From Streptomyces sp. NRRL S-1022 (GTDB taxonomy: Bacteria > Actinomycetota > Actinomycetes > Streptomycetales > Streptomycetaceae): a stretch of DNA of 64,000 bases. A model generated the notes under the pieces. That model saw nothing but the letters and a program-made list of their open reading frames with translations, searched no databases and was not told the origin of the DNA. Of this stretch, positions 9,257 through 18,399 are shown in pieces. Position 1 is the stretch's first letter. Every line of letters starts with the position of its first letter. A program made the translations under genes and the position numbers. The DNA lies in the NCBI RefSeq assembly GCF_000720135.1, contig NZ_JOIU01000009.1:323119-387118 (forward strand), written 5' to 3'.

Positions 9257-11095
9257 TCAGGCCGCTCGGACGTCCCGTTCGGTCACGGCGTGCGCGCACG
9301 GGCGCCCGGCGGCGGCCCGGCGCCGGCGCAGGAAGCGCGGCATCGGCAGCGCGAAGTTGACGAAGCCCTCCGCCTGCATGGCGGCGAAGCCGATGCGGGG
9401 CAGGTCGGAGGAGGCCCGGTAGACCACGAACCGCGGCTCCCAGCGGGGCTGGAACTTGGCGTTGAACTTGTACAGCGACTCGATCTGGAACCAGCGCGAG
9501 AGGAACACCAGCAGCCCGCGCCAGGCGCGCAGCACCGGGCCGGCGCCGATCTTCTCGCCGCGCGCGAGAGCCGAGCGGAACATCGCGAAGTTCAGCGAGA
9601 CCCGGGTGATGCCGAACTTCGGGGCGGCCTGCAGGGCGGCGACGATGAGCAGTTCGTTCATGCCGGGGTCGGCGCTGCGGTCACGGCGCATCAGGTCCAG
9701 CGAGGCGCCGTCCGGACCCCAGGGCACGAAGTGGAGGATCGCCTTCAGGTCGCCGTACTCGCCCGGCTCGTCGTCCTGCTTGTGGGCGGTGGCGATCAGG
9801 CAGTTCCCGTCGGAGGGGTCGCCGATGCGGCCGAGCGCCATGGAGAAGCCGCGCTCGGTGTCCGTGCCGCGCCAGTCCTCCGCCGCCCGGCGGACCCGCT
9901 CCAGTTCGGCCTCGCCGAGGTCACGGATGCGCCGGACCCGGGTTTCGTAGCCGGCCCGCTCGATGCGCTTGACCATCTGGCGCACGTTGCGCATCGCGCG
10001 TCCGGCGAGCGAGAAATCCGCCACGTCCACCACCGCCTCGTCGCCCAGTTCCAGGGCGTCCAGACCGGTCTCGCGGGTCCACACCTCACCGCCCGTCTCC
10101 GAGCAGCCCATGACCGCGGGCGTCCAGGAGTGGGCCTTGGCCTCGTCCATGAAGCGCTCGATGGCGCCCGGCCAGGCCTCGACGTCCCCGATGGGGTCGC
10201 CGCTGGCGAGCATCACGCCGGACACGACCCGGTAGGTGACCGCGGCCTTGCCGCTGGGCGAGAACACGACCGCCTTGTCGCGGCGCAGCGCGAAGTGGCC
10301 GAGCGAGTCCCGCCGGCCGTGCTTCTCCAGCAGCGCGCGCAGCCGGGACTCGTCCTGCTCGGTGAGGCGCGCGGCCGGGTGCTCGGGGCGGAAGGCCAGA
10401 TAGATGGTGGTGGCCGCGGTGATCCAGCCGAGGGCGCCGAGGGAGAACGCGACCGTCCAGGAGGTGTTGCCCTGGTAGTCGACCGGGCCCTCGAAGCCGA
10501 ACAGGCCGTAGATGACGTGCGTCAGCCGGTCGGCCAGGCTCGGGTCGCCGATCGTCCGGTTCGGGTGGACGCTGACGATGACCAGGCCCAGGGCGACCGA
10601 ACCGGCGCTCATCAGGACGAAGTTGGCGAGCGCGCGCCACCTGCTGCGCGGGTCCGGCAGCGCCTCGAACTGCTGCCGGTGGCGCAGCAGCGGCACCAGC
10701 AGCGCGACCGCGATGAGCACGCCGACGATCGAGTGCCGGTAGGCGAACTGGGCGGCGGCGCCCGCCGGGAGCAGTGCGACCGCGGCCCGCCAGGCCCGGC
10801 GCTTGCGGCGCCTCAGCCCGTGCGCGAGCAGCAGCAACAGCACGCCCGCGCTGAGCGAGAGCGCCGCCGCGAAGGGGCCGAACGAACCCGGCAGGACTTC
10901 CGCGATAGCGTGCATACGGCTGTGCCGGAAGCGCGGGAAGACGCCCGCGGCGATGTCCAGGGCACCGACGATCGCGGCGGCCCGGCCGACCAGAGCGGGA
11001 ACGGCCTCGGGACGCGGGCCGCGCAGTATGCGCCGCGCCCGGCTTGATCGGCTCGGAACCCCGCCCGACATTTCCCCATCTATCCTGACAGACAT
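9257..11095 (-). CDS. Phosphatidylglycerol lysyltransferase-domain membrane protein (MprF/LysX-like)
   Basis: The 612-residue product has several N-terminal membrane helices (about residues 35-220, with a long arginine-rich cytoplasmic loop) and a C-terminal DUF2156/LPG-synthase domain of the GNAT-like fold (about 270-590), as in MprF and the transferase half of mycobacterial LysX. These enzymes transfer an aminoacyl group from aminoacyl-tRNA to phosphatidylglycerol, lowering surface negative charge. Unlike LysX there is no fused lysyl-tRNA synthetase domain. Start ATG 11095 is assumed; ATG 11071 has a better placed GGGGAA. It is divergent from the esterase gene at 11297. Confidence 0.85.
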   Translation of the reverse strand: MSVRIDGEMSGGVPSRSSRARRILRGPRPEAVPALVGRAAAIVGALDIAAGVFPRFRHSRMHAIAEVLPGSFGPFAAALSLSAGVLLLLLAHGLRRRKRRAWRAAVALLPAGAAAQFAYRHSIVGVLIAVALLVPLLRHRQQFEALPDPRSRWRALANFVLMSAGSVALGLVIVSVHPNRTIGDPSLADRLTHVIYGLFGFEGPVDYQGNTSWTVAFSLGALGWITAATTIYLAFRPEHPAARLTEQDESRLRALLEKHGRRDSLGHFALRRDKAVVFSPSGKAAVTYRVVSGVMLASGDPIGDVEAWPGAIERFMDEAKAHSWTPAVMGCSETGGEVWTRETGLDALELGDEAVVDVADFSLAGRAMRNVRQMVKRIERAGYETRVRRIRDLGEAELERVRRAAEDWRGTDTERGFSMALGRIGDPSDGNCLIATAHKQDDEPGEYGDLKAILHFVPWGPDGASLDLMRRDRSADPGMNELLIVAALQAAPKFGITRVSLNFAMFRSALARGEKIGAGPVLRAWRGLLVFLSRWFQIESLYKFNAKFQPRWEPRFVVYRASSDLPRIGFAAMQAEGFVNFALPMPRFLRRRRAAAGRPCAHAVTERDVRAA

Positions 11096-11296
11096 CGCAT
11101 CCCGTAGTTCTGCGAGAGACCTTGGACCCGGGCCCGATCGGGCGTCCGGCGACATTGCGCCCTCTAGGACGGTGTCTCGGGGAGGGAGGTTCACTCCCCA
11201 CCGGAAAGTCGGGTCAAAGGCCAAGGAAAGCCCCGGGCAAGCCCGCGCGCCGATGTGCGGGCGGGAACGGGCGGAAAGCGCAGGCAGGAAACAGCC

Positions 11297-12424
11297 ATGG
11301 GTCTCACGAGCAACAAAGTGCTGGTGCTGGCGATTCTGATCGCCGTCGTGCTGTTCGTCGGCACGGTGTGGCTGTGGCCGCGGCTGGCGCGCCGGAACTG
11401 GCGGGCCGTCGGCGGGCGGGTCGGTCTGCTGCTGTCCACCCAGGTGGCGCTCTTCGCCTCCGTCGGGCTCGCCGCCAACCAGGCGTTCGGGTTCTACGCC
11501 AGCTGGGCCGACCTGTTCGGCAAGGAGACCGAACAGGGTGTGGTCATCGACCACTCGGCCCACGGGAGCAGTGGTGGCCCGCTCCAGGTGGTCTCCACCT
11601 CCGACGTGCCCGGCGTGCGCGCCTCGCGGCCGGAGATAGGCGGCCAGATCCAGAAGGTCGACATCGTCGGCCGTACGACCCACATCGTCACGCCCGCGTA
11701 CGTGTACCTGCCGCCGGAGTACTTCCAACCGCAGTACCGCACGCGTACGTTCCCGACGGCGGTCGTGCTGACCGGTTACCCGGGCACCGCGCGGTCGCTG
11801 GTGGACAAGCTGAACTACCCGAGCACGTCGCAGCGGCTGACGAAGGACGGGCGGATGCAGCCGATGATCCTGGTGATGATGCGGCCGACCGTGGCGCCGC
11901 CGCGGGACACGGAATGCGTGAACGTGCCGGGCGGGCCGCAAGCCGAAACGTTTTTTGCGAAGGATCTGCCGGATGCCGTCCTCTCCCACTACCGGGCCGG
12001 CAAGCGGCCGGGCAGCTGGGGCCTCATCGGTGACTCCACCGGCGGCTACTGCGCGCTCAAGCTCGCCATGCACCACCCCTACGTCTACGCGGCCGGCGCG
12101 GGCCTCTCGCCGTACTACAAGGCGCCGATCGACCCCACGACCGGTGACCTCTTCCACGGCGACAAGAAGCTGCAGAACCGCGCCGACCTGTTCTGGATGC
12201 TCCAGCACGAGGAGGCACCGGACACCTCGCTGCTCGTCACCAGCAGCAAGGTCGGCGAGCACAACTACCAGGCCACGACGCGGTTCATCGAGCGGGTGCA
12301 GGCCACGGACCTGACCCGGATCTCGTCGATCATCCTCGAAAGCGGCGGGCACAACTTCAACACCTGGCGGCGCGAGATCCCGCCGACCCTCCAGTGGATC
12401 AGCGGACGGCTCACCGACCGTTGA
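11297..12424 (+). CDS. Membrane-anchored alpha/beta-hydrolase esterase-D-like protein
   Basis: The 375-residue product has two N-terminal membrane segments (about residues 7-28 and 42-62) and an esterase D-type hydrolase domain outside. The nucleophile elbow is GDSTGG, with a conserved VYLPPEYF segment before it and a C-terminal ESGGHNF histidine region, resembling the antigen 85/esterase family. The substrate is unknown. ATG 11297 follows GCAGGAAACAGCC, a good ribosome binding site. The adjacent divergent lipid-aminoacylation protein suggests a shared cell-envelope theme, by proximity only. Confidence 0.82.
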   Translation: MGLTSNKVLVLAILIAVVLFVGTVWLWPRLARRNWRAVGGRVGLLLSTQVALFASVGLAANQAFGFYASWADLFGKETEQGVVIDHSAHGSSGGPLQVVSTSDVPGVRASRPEIGGQIQKVDIVGRTTHIVTPAYVYLPPEYFQPQYRTRTFPTAVVLTGYPGTARSLVDKLNYPSTSQRLTKDGRMQPMILVMMRPTVAPPRDTECVNVPGGPQAETFFAKDLPDAVLSHYRAGKRPGSWGLIGDSTGGYCALKLAMHHPYVYAAGAGLSPYYKAPIDPTTGDLFHGDKKLQNRADLFWMLQHEEAPDTSLLVTSSKVGEHNYQATTRFIERVQATDLTRISSIILESGGHNFNTWRREIPPTLQWISGRLTDR

Positions 12425-12459
12425 CCGGGCGAAGGCGCCGCCGTCCGGTGAAGACCGCG

Positions 12460-12475
12460 ACCCGGCCGGGTTTTT
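12460..12475 (+). terminator. Possible short terminator after the esterase gene
   Basis: A 12-base GC-rich palindrome at 12460-12471 runs directly into five T residues. The hairpin would need a four-base loop and only a four-base stem, so it is weak, but a T-run is rare in this sequence. Confidence 0.35.
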
Positions 12476-12522
12476 ACGGGGCGGGGGCCCATGATTCGCC
12501 TACGCGCGGTAAGTTTCTGGCC

Positions 12523-13935
12523 ATGCCACGTGGACGCCACCGCCATTCCCCGCCTCTGCACCGGCTGTTGCCCCCGTCGGCGATCGCCGGCGTCTCCGTC
12601 GTCTGCGCGCTGGGTCCCTGGGTGTTCTCAGAGGCCACCGTGCTGCGCGCGCTGGCCGCGGCGGCCGCCGCGACGGCGGTCGCCGGCGCGGTCGTGATGC
12701 GCCGCTGGGACGCGCAGGCGGGCAAGCAGGTCGCCGAGCTCACGCGGGCGCGTGCCGGCGACGAGTGGCGGTTCGAGGAACGGGTCGCCGAACTGGAGAC
12801 CGACCTGGAGGAGTCGCGCGAACTGCGCGCCAAGCTGGAGCAGCGGCTGCGCGCCAAGCGGGCCGAACTGGCCGGCCTGCGCAACGAGCACGCGGCCCTG
12901 CTGCGCCGGTACGCCACCGCGGAGACCGAGCGCGCCAGCGCGCTGGAGGGACGGCGGCTGCTGGAACTCGAAGCGGGGGCGCCCGAGCCCTCGTCGTCGC
13001 CCGCGCTGCCGCCCGCGCGCAGTTCCGAGCCGGAGACGGCCGGCGCCGGGGCCCCTGCGGGCTCGGCGGCTTCGACGGCCCCGGCTGCCTCGATGGTCTC
13101 GGAGGGCGAGCCGGCGGCGTACGCGGTGTTCTCACCCGAGGGCGCTCAGCTCTACCGGCAGGCCCTGACGGCCCTGGTCCGGTTCGGCCGGGAGACTCCG
13201 GGCGAGCCCGGGCCCGACGTCGAGCCCGAGCCGGAGCCCGAGCGCGTGGCCGGCGTCGACGCCGAGGCGGAGGGCGTCGAGGCGTCCGAGGCCGAGCCGG
13301 ACGAGACGGAGCCGGACGAGGTGGAGCCGGACGAGGTGGAGCCGGACGGGGAACCGGACGGAGCGGAAGCCGGCGGTGACACCGACGCCGAGGCCGGGGC
13401 CGCCGCGCCGGAGGCTCCCGCGGAGCACGCCTTCGAAGCCGGGGCCGAGGCCGGGGCCGGCGCCGTCGCCAAAGGAGAAGGTGCCCCGGAGGCCGTGACG
13501 GACAACGCGGACAACGCGGACAACGCGGACAACGCGGACGGCACGGATGGTGTGGACCACGCGGACGGCACGGACGCCTCCCGTCCGGTCGAGACCGCCA
13601 CGCCCGCGGGGCAGCCGCCCGCCGGGCACTTCACGGTGCCGACCGCGGTGGCCGTCGTACCGGCGCCGCCCGCGCGGCGGCCGGTGGTCGAGGGCGGGTT
13701 CGACTTCTTCGGCACCCAGAAGGGCGCGCCGAAGGCCACGCTGGACTCCGTGCAGAACGAGGACCTCGCCGACGTCGTCGGAGCGGAGGCGCTCGCCGTG
13801 CACAAGGCCGAGGCCGAGGCCGGCTTCAAGCCCGCCGACGCGCGCTCCCGGGAGGTCGGCCAGATCATCGACCTGACGGCGCACGACGAGACGGAACAGA
13901 TCGACGTCCAGCGGCTGCGCAGCGCCGCTTCCTGA
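12523..13935 (+). CDS. Acidic coiled-coil membrane protein with tandem-repeat C-terminal half
   Basis: The product (470 residues) has two N-terminal hydrophobic segments (about 17-32 and 38-57), then an arginine and glutamate-rich coiled coil (about residues 65-145), then a long acidic, alanine- and proline-rich region. It contains tandem repeats: four EPDE-type units around nucleotides 13294-13350 and four perfect copies of a nine-base unit encoding Asp-Asn-Ala at 13501-13536. The last 90 residues are more conserved-looking (FDFFGTQKGAPKATLDSVQNED). I do not recognise a named family. ATG 12523 is supported by its position before PRGRHRHS. A 20-base-pair terminator follows. Confidence 0.75.
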   Translation: MPRGRHRHSPPLHRLLPPSAIAGVSVVCALGPWVFSEATVLRALAAAAAATAVAGAVVMRRWDAQAGKQVAELTRARAGDEWRFEERVAELETDLEESRELRAKLEQRLRAKRAELAGLRNEHAALLRRYATAETERASALEGRRLLELEAGAPEPSSSPALPPARSSEPETAGAGAPAGSAASTAPAASMVSEGEPAAYAVFSPEGAQLYRQALTALVRFGRETPGEPGPDVEPEPEPERVAGVDAEAEGVEASEAEPDETEPDEVEPDEVEPDGEPDGAEAGGDTDAEAGAAAPEAPAEHAFEAGAEAGAGAVAKGEGAPEAVTDNADNADNADNADGTDGVDHADGTDASRPVETATPAGQPPAGHFTVPTAVAVVPAPPARRPVVEGGFDFFGTQKGAPKATLDSVQNEDLADVVGAEALAVHKAEAEAGFKPADARSREVGQIIDLTAHDETEQIDVQRLRSAAS

Positions 13936-13950
13936 GCCACCGTCGGCCGT

Positions 13951-13996
13951 ACGCACCGGGCCCGGTCCCCCCCCGAGGGGGACCGGGCCCGGTGCG
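13951..13996. terminator. Bidirectional 20-bp terminator hairpin
   Basis: A perfect 20-base inverted repeat (13951-13970 and 13977-13996) with a 6-base loop lies between two convergent genes. It is the longest uninterrupted stem in the window and probably ends transcription from both sides. Confidence 0.88.
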
Positions 13997-14013
13997 TGAG
14001 GACGGCGGAGGGG

Positions 14014-15348
14014 CTAGCCGGTGGTCATCCAGCGGTCGGGGCGGGCGTCGCGGCGGCCCGTACGGGAGCGTTCCGCCTGCTCGTGGAGGAGGCGCGCGGC
14101 CTCCTGCGCGTCGCGCAGACGGGCCGTGACCGTCTTGCCTGCGCCCGTGTCGACGTGGACGTCGGCGAGCCCCCAGCGGCGCCTCCAGGGCCCCTGGGTG
14201 AGCCGTACGCTCTGCACCTTGGCGTGCGGGACCAGGGAGAGCCGGCGGCGCAGCAGACCGCTCCGGGCGGCGAACACCGCGCCGGTGACCGCGAGCCGGT
14301 GCCCGCGCCACCACACCGGCACGCACCACCGGGCCCGCCGCGGTACCCGCGACAGCTCCCGGGGCACCGTCACGCCGGGCAGCACGCGCGCGACGACGGA
14401 TTCGGCGACCGCGCGCGGGGCGACCGGAATCAGCACCGAGTTCGCGGAGCCGGCCACGTCCAGTTCCACCCGCACCCAGCCGGGCCGCCGCCACAGCAGC
14501 GGCTCCACGATCCGCACCGTCTGCACCCGGCCGGGCGGCACCGTCTCGTGCGCCCGGTCGAGCAGCCCGCGGTCGATGCGCAGCCCGTCCGGGGACTCGC
14601 TCACCGTCCAGTCGAACTCGGTGACGAACCGGCCCGCGCTGCTCGCGCCGGCCGCGCCGAACAACGGCAGGGCGCTGGCGAGCACCGTCCACAGGTTGCC
14701 GGTGACCAGCCACAGCACGGTCGGTACGACGACCGCGGCGCACAGCGAGCCCCAGGTGGCGCCCGTCAGCAGAAGGGAGCGGACCAGCGCGCGCGGTGGC
14801 ACGTGCAGCAGCACCCGCGCCGGTGCCTCACCGACCTCCCGTGCCGTCTCGGGTGCGAAACCGGCCGCGCGCGCCAGCAGTTCCGCGCGCAGGGCACGGG
14901 CCTCCCGCTCGCCCAGGAAGGCCAGCTCGTCCTTGTCGTCGGTGCCGACGACGTCGATCCGCAGCTTCGCCACGCCCGCCACGCGCGCGAGGAGCGGACG
15001 GGAGACGTCCACGGCCTGGATGCGCTCCAGGCGGATGTGCGCGGTGCGCCGGAACAGCAGTCCGGTCCGTATGCGCAGCTCGGTGCCGGTGACGGCGTAA
15101 TGCGTGAACCACCAGGACAGGAAGCCGTAGAGACCGGCCGCCGGTACCAGCACCGCGACGCCCAGCAGCAGCATGGTGCCGGTCAGCCGCGTGAGCTGCT
15201 CCTGGGCGCCGCCAGGGTCGTGCACCGCCCAGCCGGCCAGCACGGTGAGCGGCGCCCAGGCACGGCGGAAGGGCGTGACCGGGTGCAGCCGGCGCTCGGT
15301 GACGGGCGGGGTCTCCGGTATGCCGCCGGCGCGGCCGGGGGACGTCAC
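14014..15348 (-). CDS. Membrane protein with bacterial PH domains (DUF304, YdbT-like)
   Basis: The 444-residue product has membrane helices in pairs (about residues 31-75 and 185-225) and at least two bacterial pleckstrin-homology (DUF304) modules with the pattern G-L-x-R-R-x-x-x-x-x-x-x-R-I-Q-x-V. It matches YdbT-type proteins, implicated in Bacillus in resistance to some bacteriocins; function in Streptomyces is unknown. The GTG start at 15348 overlaps the stop of the smaller PH-domain gene (GTGA), so the two are co-translated. Confidence 0.82.
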   Translation of the reverse strand: MTSPGRAGGIPETPPVTERRLHPVTPFRRAWAPLTVLAGWAVHDPGGAQEQLTRLTGTMLLLGVAVLVPAAGLYGFLSWWFTHYAVTGTELRIRTGLLFRRTAHIRLERIQAVDVSRPLLARVAGVAKLRIDVVGTDDKDELAFLGEREARALRAELLARAAGFAPETAREVGEAPARVLLHVPPRALVRSLLLTGATWGSLCAAVVVPTVLWLVTGNLWTVLASALPLFGAAGASSAGRFVTEFDWTVSESPDGLRIDRGLLDRAHETVPPGRVQTVRIVEPLLWRRPGWVRVELDVAGSANSVLIPVAPRAVAESVVARVLPGVTVPRELSRVPRRARWCVPVWWRGHRLAVTGAVFAARSGLLRRRLSLVPHAKVQSVRLTQGPWRRRWGLADVHVDTGAGKTVTARLRDAQEAARLLHEQAERSRTGRRDARPDRWMTTG

Positions 15349-15860
15349 AGGCCCGCCGATCGTGCCTCGCCCAGCTCGGTCAGCCGGTCGCGCAGGCGCT
15401 CCGCCTCGGCCGGGTCCAGGCCGGGGATGGTCGCGTCGGTCGCGGCGGCCGCGGTGTGCAGCTGCACGGTGGCCAGCCCGAAGCGCCGCTCCAGGGGCCC
15501 GGAGGTCACCTCCACCAGCTGCATCCGCCCGTACGGCACCACCGTCTCCTCACGCCACAGCACACCGCGGCTGATCAGCAGGTCGTCGGCGCGCTCGGCG
15601 TACCGCCAGGAGCGCCAGTTGCGGCCCAGCAGCCGCCAGCACCAGGCGGCGCACACCGGCGGCAGCAGCGCGCAGGCCGCCCACGCGGGCCCCGCCAGGA
15701 GCCCGGGCAGCAGGCCCGCCGCGACCGTGAGCACCCCCGTCCACACCGCCAGCAGCAGCCGGCGCACGCGCAGCAGCCCGGGCTCCAGCGCGCGCCACAC
15801 CGGCTGTTCCGCCGGCGCTCCGGTTCCGTCCCGGCTCTCCGTTCCGCTCCCCGTTTCCAT
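15345..15860 (-). CDS. Membrane protein with one bacterial PH domain (DUF304, YdbS-like)
   Basis: This 171-residue protein has two membrane helices (about 38-72) followed by one DUF304 PH domain including [25 protein letters not shown]. It is the upstream partner of the larger PH protein, with a four-base overlap, the same pair arrangement as YdbS-YdbT. ATG 15860 lies only 31 bases from the divergent nuoD2 start, so both promoters must overlap or lie within coding sequence. Confidence 0.82.
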   Translation of the reverse strand: METGSGTESRDGTGAPAEQPVWRALEPGLLRVRRLLLAVWTGVLTVAAGLLPGLLAGPAWAACALLPPVCAAWCWRLLGRNWRSWRYAERADDLLISRGVLWREETVVPYGRMQLVEVTSGPLERRFGLATVQLHTAAAATDATIPGLDPAEAERLRDRLTELGEARSAGL

Positions 15861-15891
15861 GGGCCCAGCGTACGTAGGGGAAACTGGGGCC

Positions 15892-17043
15892 ATGACTCCT
15901 ACGACGGAGACCACGGTCGGTATCGGCGGCGCGGCGGAGAGCACCGACATGGTGCTCAACATCGGGCCACAGCACCCGTCCACGCACGGCGTGCTGCGGC
16001 TCAGGCTCGTGCTGGACGGGGAGCGCATCGTGCACGCGGAGCCGGTCATCGGCTACATGCACCGCGGTGCGGAGAAGCTCTTCGAGGCGCGTGACTACCG
16101 GCAGATCATCGTGCTGGCCAACCGCCACGACTGGCTGTCGGCGTTCTCTAACGAGCTGGGCGTGGTCCTCGCCGTGGAGCGGATGCTCGGCATGGAGGTC
16201 CCCGAGCGCGCGGTGTGGACGCGCACTCTGCTCGCCGAGCTGAACCGGGTGCTGAACCACCTGATGTTCCTCGGCTCGTACCCGCTGGAGCTGGGCGGGA
16301 TCACTCCGGTGTTCTACGCCTTCCGGGAGCGCGAGGTGCTCCAGAACGTCATGGAGGAGGTCTCCGGCGGGCGCATGCACTACATGTTCAACCGCGTCGG
16401 CGGCCTCAAGGAGGACCTGCCGGCCGGCTGGGCCGCCCGCGCGCGTGCGGCCGTCGCCGACGTGCGCTCCCGCATGGACGTCTTCGACGACCTGGTGCTC
16501 GGCAACGAGATCTTCCGGGGGCGCACGCGGGGCGTGGGCGCGCTCGCGCCCGAGGCGGTGCACGCCTACGGCGTGAGCGGGCCCATCGCGCGCGGTTCGG
16601 GCGTCGACTTCGACCTGCGCCGTGACGAGCCGTACCTGGCCTACGGCGACCTCCAGGACGTCCTGGAGGTGGCGACCCGGAGCGAGGGCGACTGCCTCGC
16701 CCGCTTCGAGGTGCTGCTGGCGCAGACCCACAACGCGCTGGACCTGGCCGACGCCTGCCTGGACCGGCTCGCCGGGCTGCCGCCCGGGCCGATCAACCAG
16801 CGGCTGCCGAAGGTGCTGAAGGCGCCCGAGGGGCACACGTACGCGTGGACCGAGAACCCGCTCGGGATCAACGGCTACTACCTGGTCAGCAAGGGTGAGA
16901 AGACCCCGTACCGGCTGAAGCTGCGGTCCGCCTCCTACAACAACATCCAGGCGCTGACCGAGCTGCTGCCGGGGACCCTGGTGGCGGACATGGTGGCGAT
17001 CCTGGGGTCGATGTTCTTCGTGGTCGGCGACATCGACAAGTAG
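15892..17043 (+). CDS. nuoD2: NADH-quinone oxidoreductase subunit D paralogue (orphan)
   Basis: NuoD is the 49-kDa subunit of complex I that lines the quinone site. The 383-residue product has the family core [45 protein letters not shown] and the C-terminal GDIDK. No other nuo genes are nearby, so this is the second, detached NuoD copy known in Streptomyces genomes. The ATG at 15892 lies close to a divergent gene, with GGGG as the only ribosome binding candidate. It converges with a methyltransferase of the family that modifies the mitochondrial NuoD homologue. Confidence 0.9.
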   Translation: MTPTTETTVGIGGAAESTDMVLNIGPQHPSTHGVLRLRLVLDGERIVHAEPVIGYMHRGAEKLFEARDYRQIIVLANRHDWLSAFSNELGVVLAVERMLGMEVPERAVWTRTLLAELNRVLNHLMFLGSYPLELGGITPVFYAFREREVLQNVMEEVSGGRMHYMFNRVGGLKEDLPAGWAARARAAVADVRSRMDVFDDLVLGNEIFRGRTRGVGALAPEAVHAYGVSGPIARGSGVDFDLRRDEPYLAYGDLQDVLEVATRSEGDCLARFEVLLAQTHNALDLADACLDRLAGLPPGPINQRLPKVLKAPEGHTYAWTENPLGINGYYLVSKGEKTPYRLKLRSASYNNIQALTELLPGTLVADMVAILGSMFFVVGDIDK

Positions 17044-17066
17044 GCCGGCCGGCGGGGCCGTGCGGG

Positions 17067-18281
17067 CTACCGGCCCTCCGGCTCCTGCTCCAGGGGGTCC
17101 GGGACGCCGACCGGCTGGAGCAGCCAGCCGAAGTCGCCGAGGCCGCCCGGTGCCGTCAGCTCGGCGGCCTCGCCCGCACCCGCCAGCGCGCGCACATAGG
17201 CGGCGGGGTCCGTGGAGGCCAGCGCCAGCGGGGGGCGTGCGTCGGTGAGGTCGAGGGCGCGCAGAGCAGCGCGTTGCGTGAGGAGGCGCGCGGGGAGAAG
17301 CTCGCGAGCTGTTCCGCTGGTCCGGTGCGCCGTACTGCGGGGCTCCTGCGCCGCGTCGCGGGGCGTACGAGGTGTGGTGCGCGCCGGGGTGAGGGGCGCA
17401 TCGGAGGAGGCATCGGCGGAGGTGCGCGCCGTACCGAAGGGCGTGCGCGCCGCGCCGGAGGGCGGGTACGTCGGACCGGGCGCCGCCGCGCACGCGTCCA
17501 GGGCGACATGGGCCGTGATGTCGCACGAACCGTCCGGCACCGGTGCCGTCTCACGGCCCTCCCGGAAACCGGTGAGCGTGCCGAACGGGGGGCGCGTATC
17601 CAGGGTGTGGGCGTAGTCCACGGCCACCGCCAGTCCCCGTGCCACCCGGTCCACGGCCGCCGCCCAGGCCCGGTCGCGGGGCAGCCCGATCTCCGCCCGC
17701 AGGCCCTCCTCGGCCGGCAGCGGCCACCAGCGGGCGAGCCAGTCGGCCGCCGCGCCCGTCACCGGCCCCCCGAGCCGTTCCGAGCCGTCCTCCGCCACGA
17801 GGACCAGCCGGGGCACTCCCGCGGAGTCCACCTCCACGACGTCCACGGGCACGTTGTCCAGCCACTCGTTGGCGAACAGCAGCCCGGTGACGGTGTCCGG
17901 GAGGTCGCTCCGCCAGGTGATCCGTCCGTCCAGCCCGGCCGGGCGGTCGGCGATCTCCACGGCGTACGTACGCACGCGTGCAGCCACGTCGGCCGGCAGC
18001 GCGGCGAGCACCCCGCCGGCCAGCTCGCCCCGCCCCGCGCCCATGTCTACGAAGTCCAGCACCGCGGGCCGGCCGAGGGCCGCGTCGACCCGGCACAGCA
18101 GCCGGGCCACGGCCCGCGCGAAGAGCGGGGAGGCGTGCACGGACGTACGGAAGTGGCCGGCCGGGCCCTCGGGGCGCCGGTAGAAGCCGCCGGGGCCGTA
18201 CAGGGCCGCCTCGGCCGCGGCACGCCAGCCGCGCGGGCCGGGACGCGGGCGGGAGTCCTCCGCGGTCGTCTCATCCGTCAC
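17067..18281 (-). CDS. SAM-dependent methyltransferase, MidA/NDUFAF7 (DUF185) family
   Basis: The 404-residue protein has the family pattern: N-terminal YGPGGFYRR, the SAM motif [10 protein letters not shown], and [19 protein letters not shown], followed by a late AVDYAHT motif. Mitochondrial NDUFAF7/MidA symmetrically dimethylates an arginine of NDUFS2, the NuoD homologue. A stretch of about 60 residues rich in Thr, Ala, Arg and Pro (roughly 265-325) interrupts the C-terminal half and looks like a low-complexity insertion. GTG 18281 is the start. The gene faces nuoD2 with a 23-base gap; the substrate link is inference. Confidence 0.85.
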   Translation of the reverse strand: MTDETTAEDSRPRPGPRGWRAAAEAALYGPGGFYRRPEGPAGHFRTSVHASPLFARAVARLLCRVDAALGRPAVLDFVDMGAGRGELAGGVLAALPADVAARVRTYAVEIADRPAGLDGRITWRSDLPDTVTGLLFANEWLDNVPVDVVEVDSAGVPRLVLVAEDGSERLGGPVTGAAADWLARWWPLPAEEGLRAEIGLPRDRAWAAAVDRVARGLAVAVDYAHTLDTRPPFGTLTGFREGRETAPVPDGSCDITAHVALDACAAAPGPTYPPSGAARTPFGTARTSADASSDAPLTPARTTPRTPRDAAQEPRSTAHRTSGTARELLPARLLTQRAALRALDLTDARPPLALASTDPAAYVRALAGAGEAAELTAPGGLGDFGWLLQPVGVPDPLEQEPEGR

Positions 18282-18399
18282 CGCACCAGACTAGGCACAC
18301 AGATGATCACGGCATCCACCTTGCGGAGTACGCGCGCCGGGTGCGGATCGGCCCTTCGGTTGACCCCTGCACGCATCGGGTTTCCCTACGCTGGGTTAC

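Noticed and set aside
13501..13536. CRISPR-like or minisatellite array
   Set aside because: The 9-base units are directly contiguous without spacers and keep the reading frame, so they are coding tandem repeats.
16000..17526. Minus-strand frame continuing from the PH-domain gene through nuoD2
   Set aside because: It is antisense to nuoD2 and carries no PH-domain or other family pattern outside 15345-15860.
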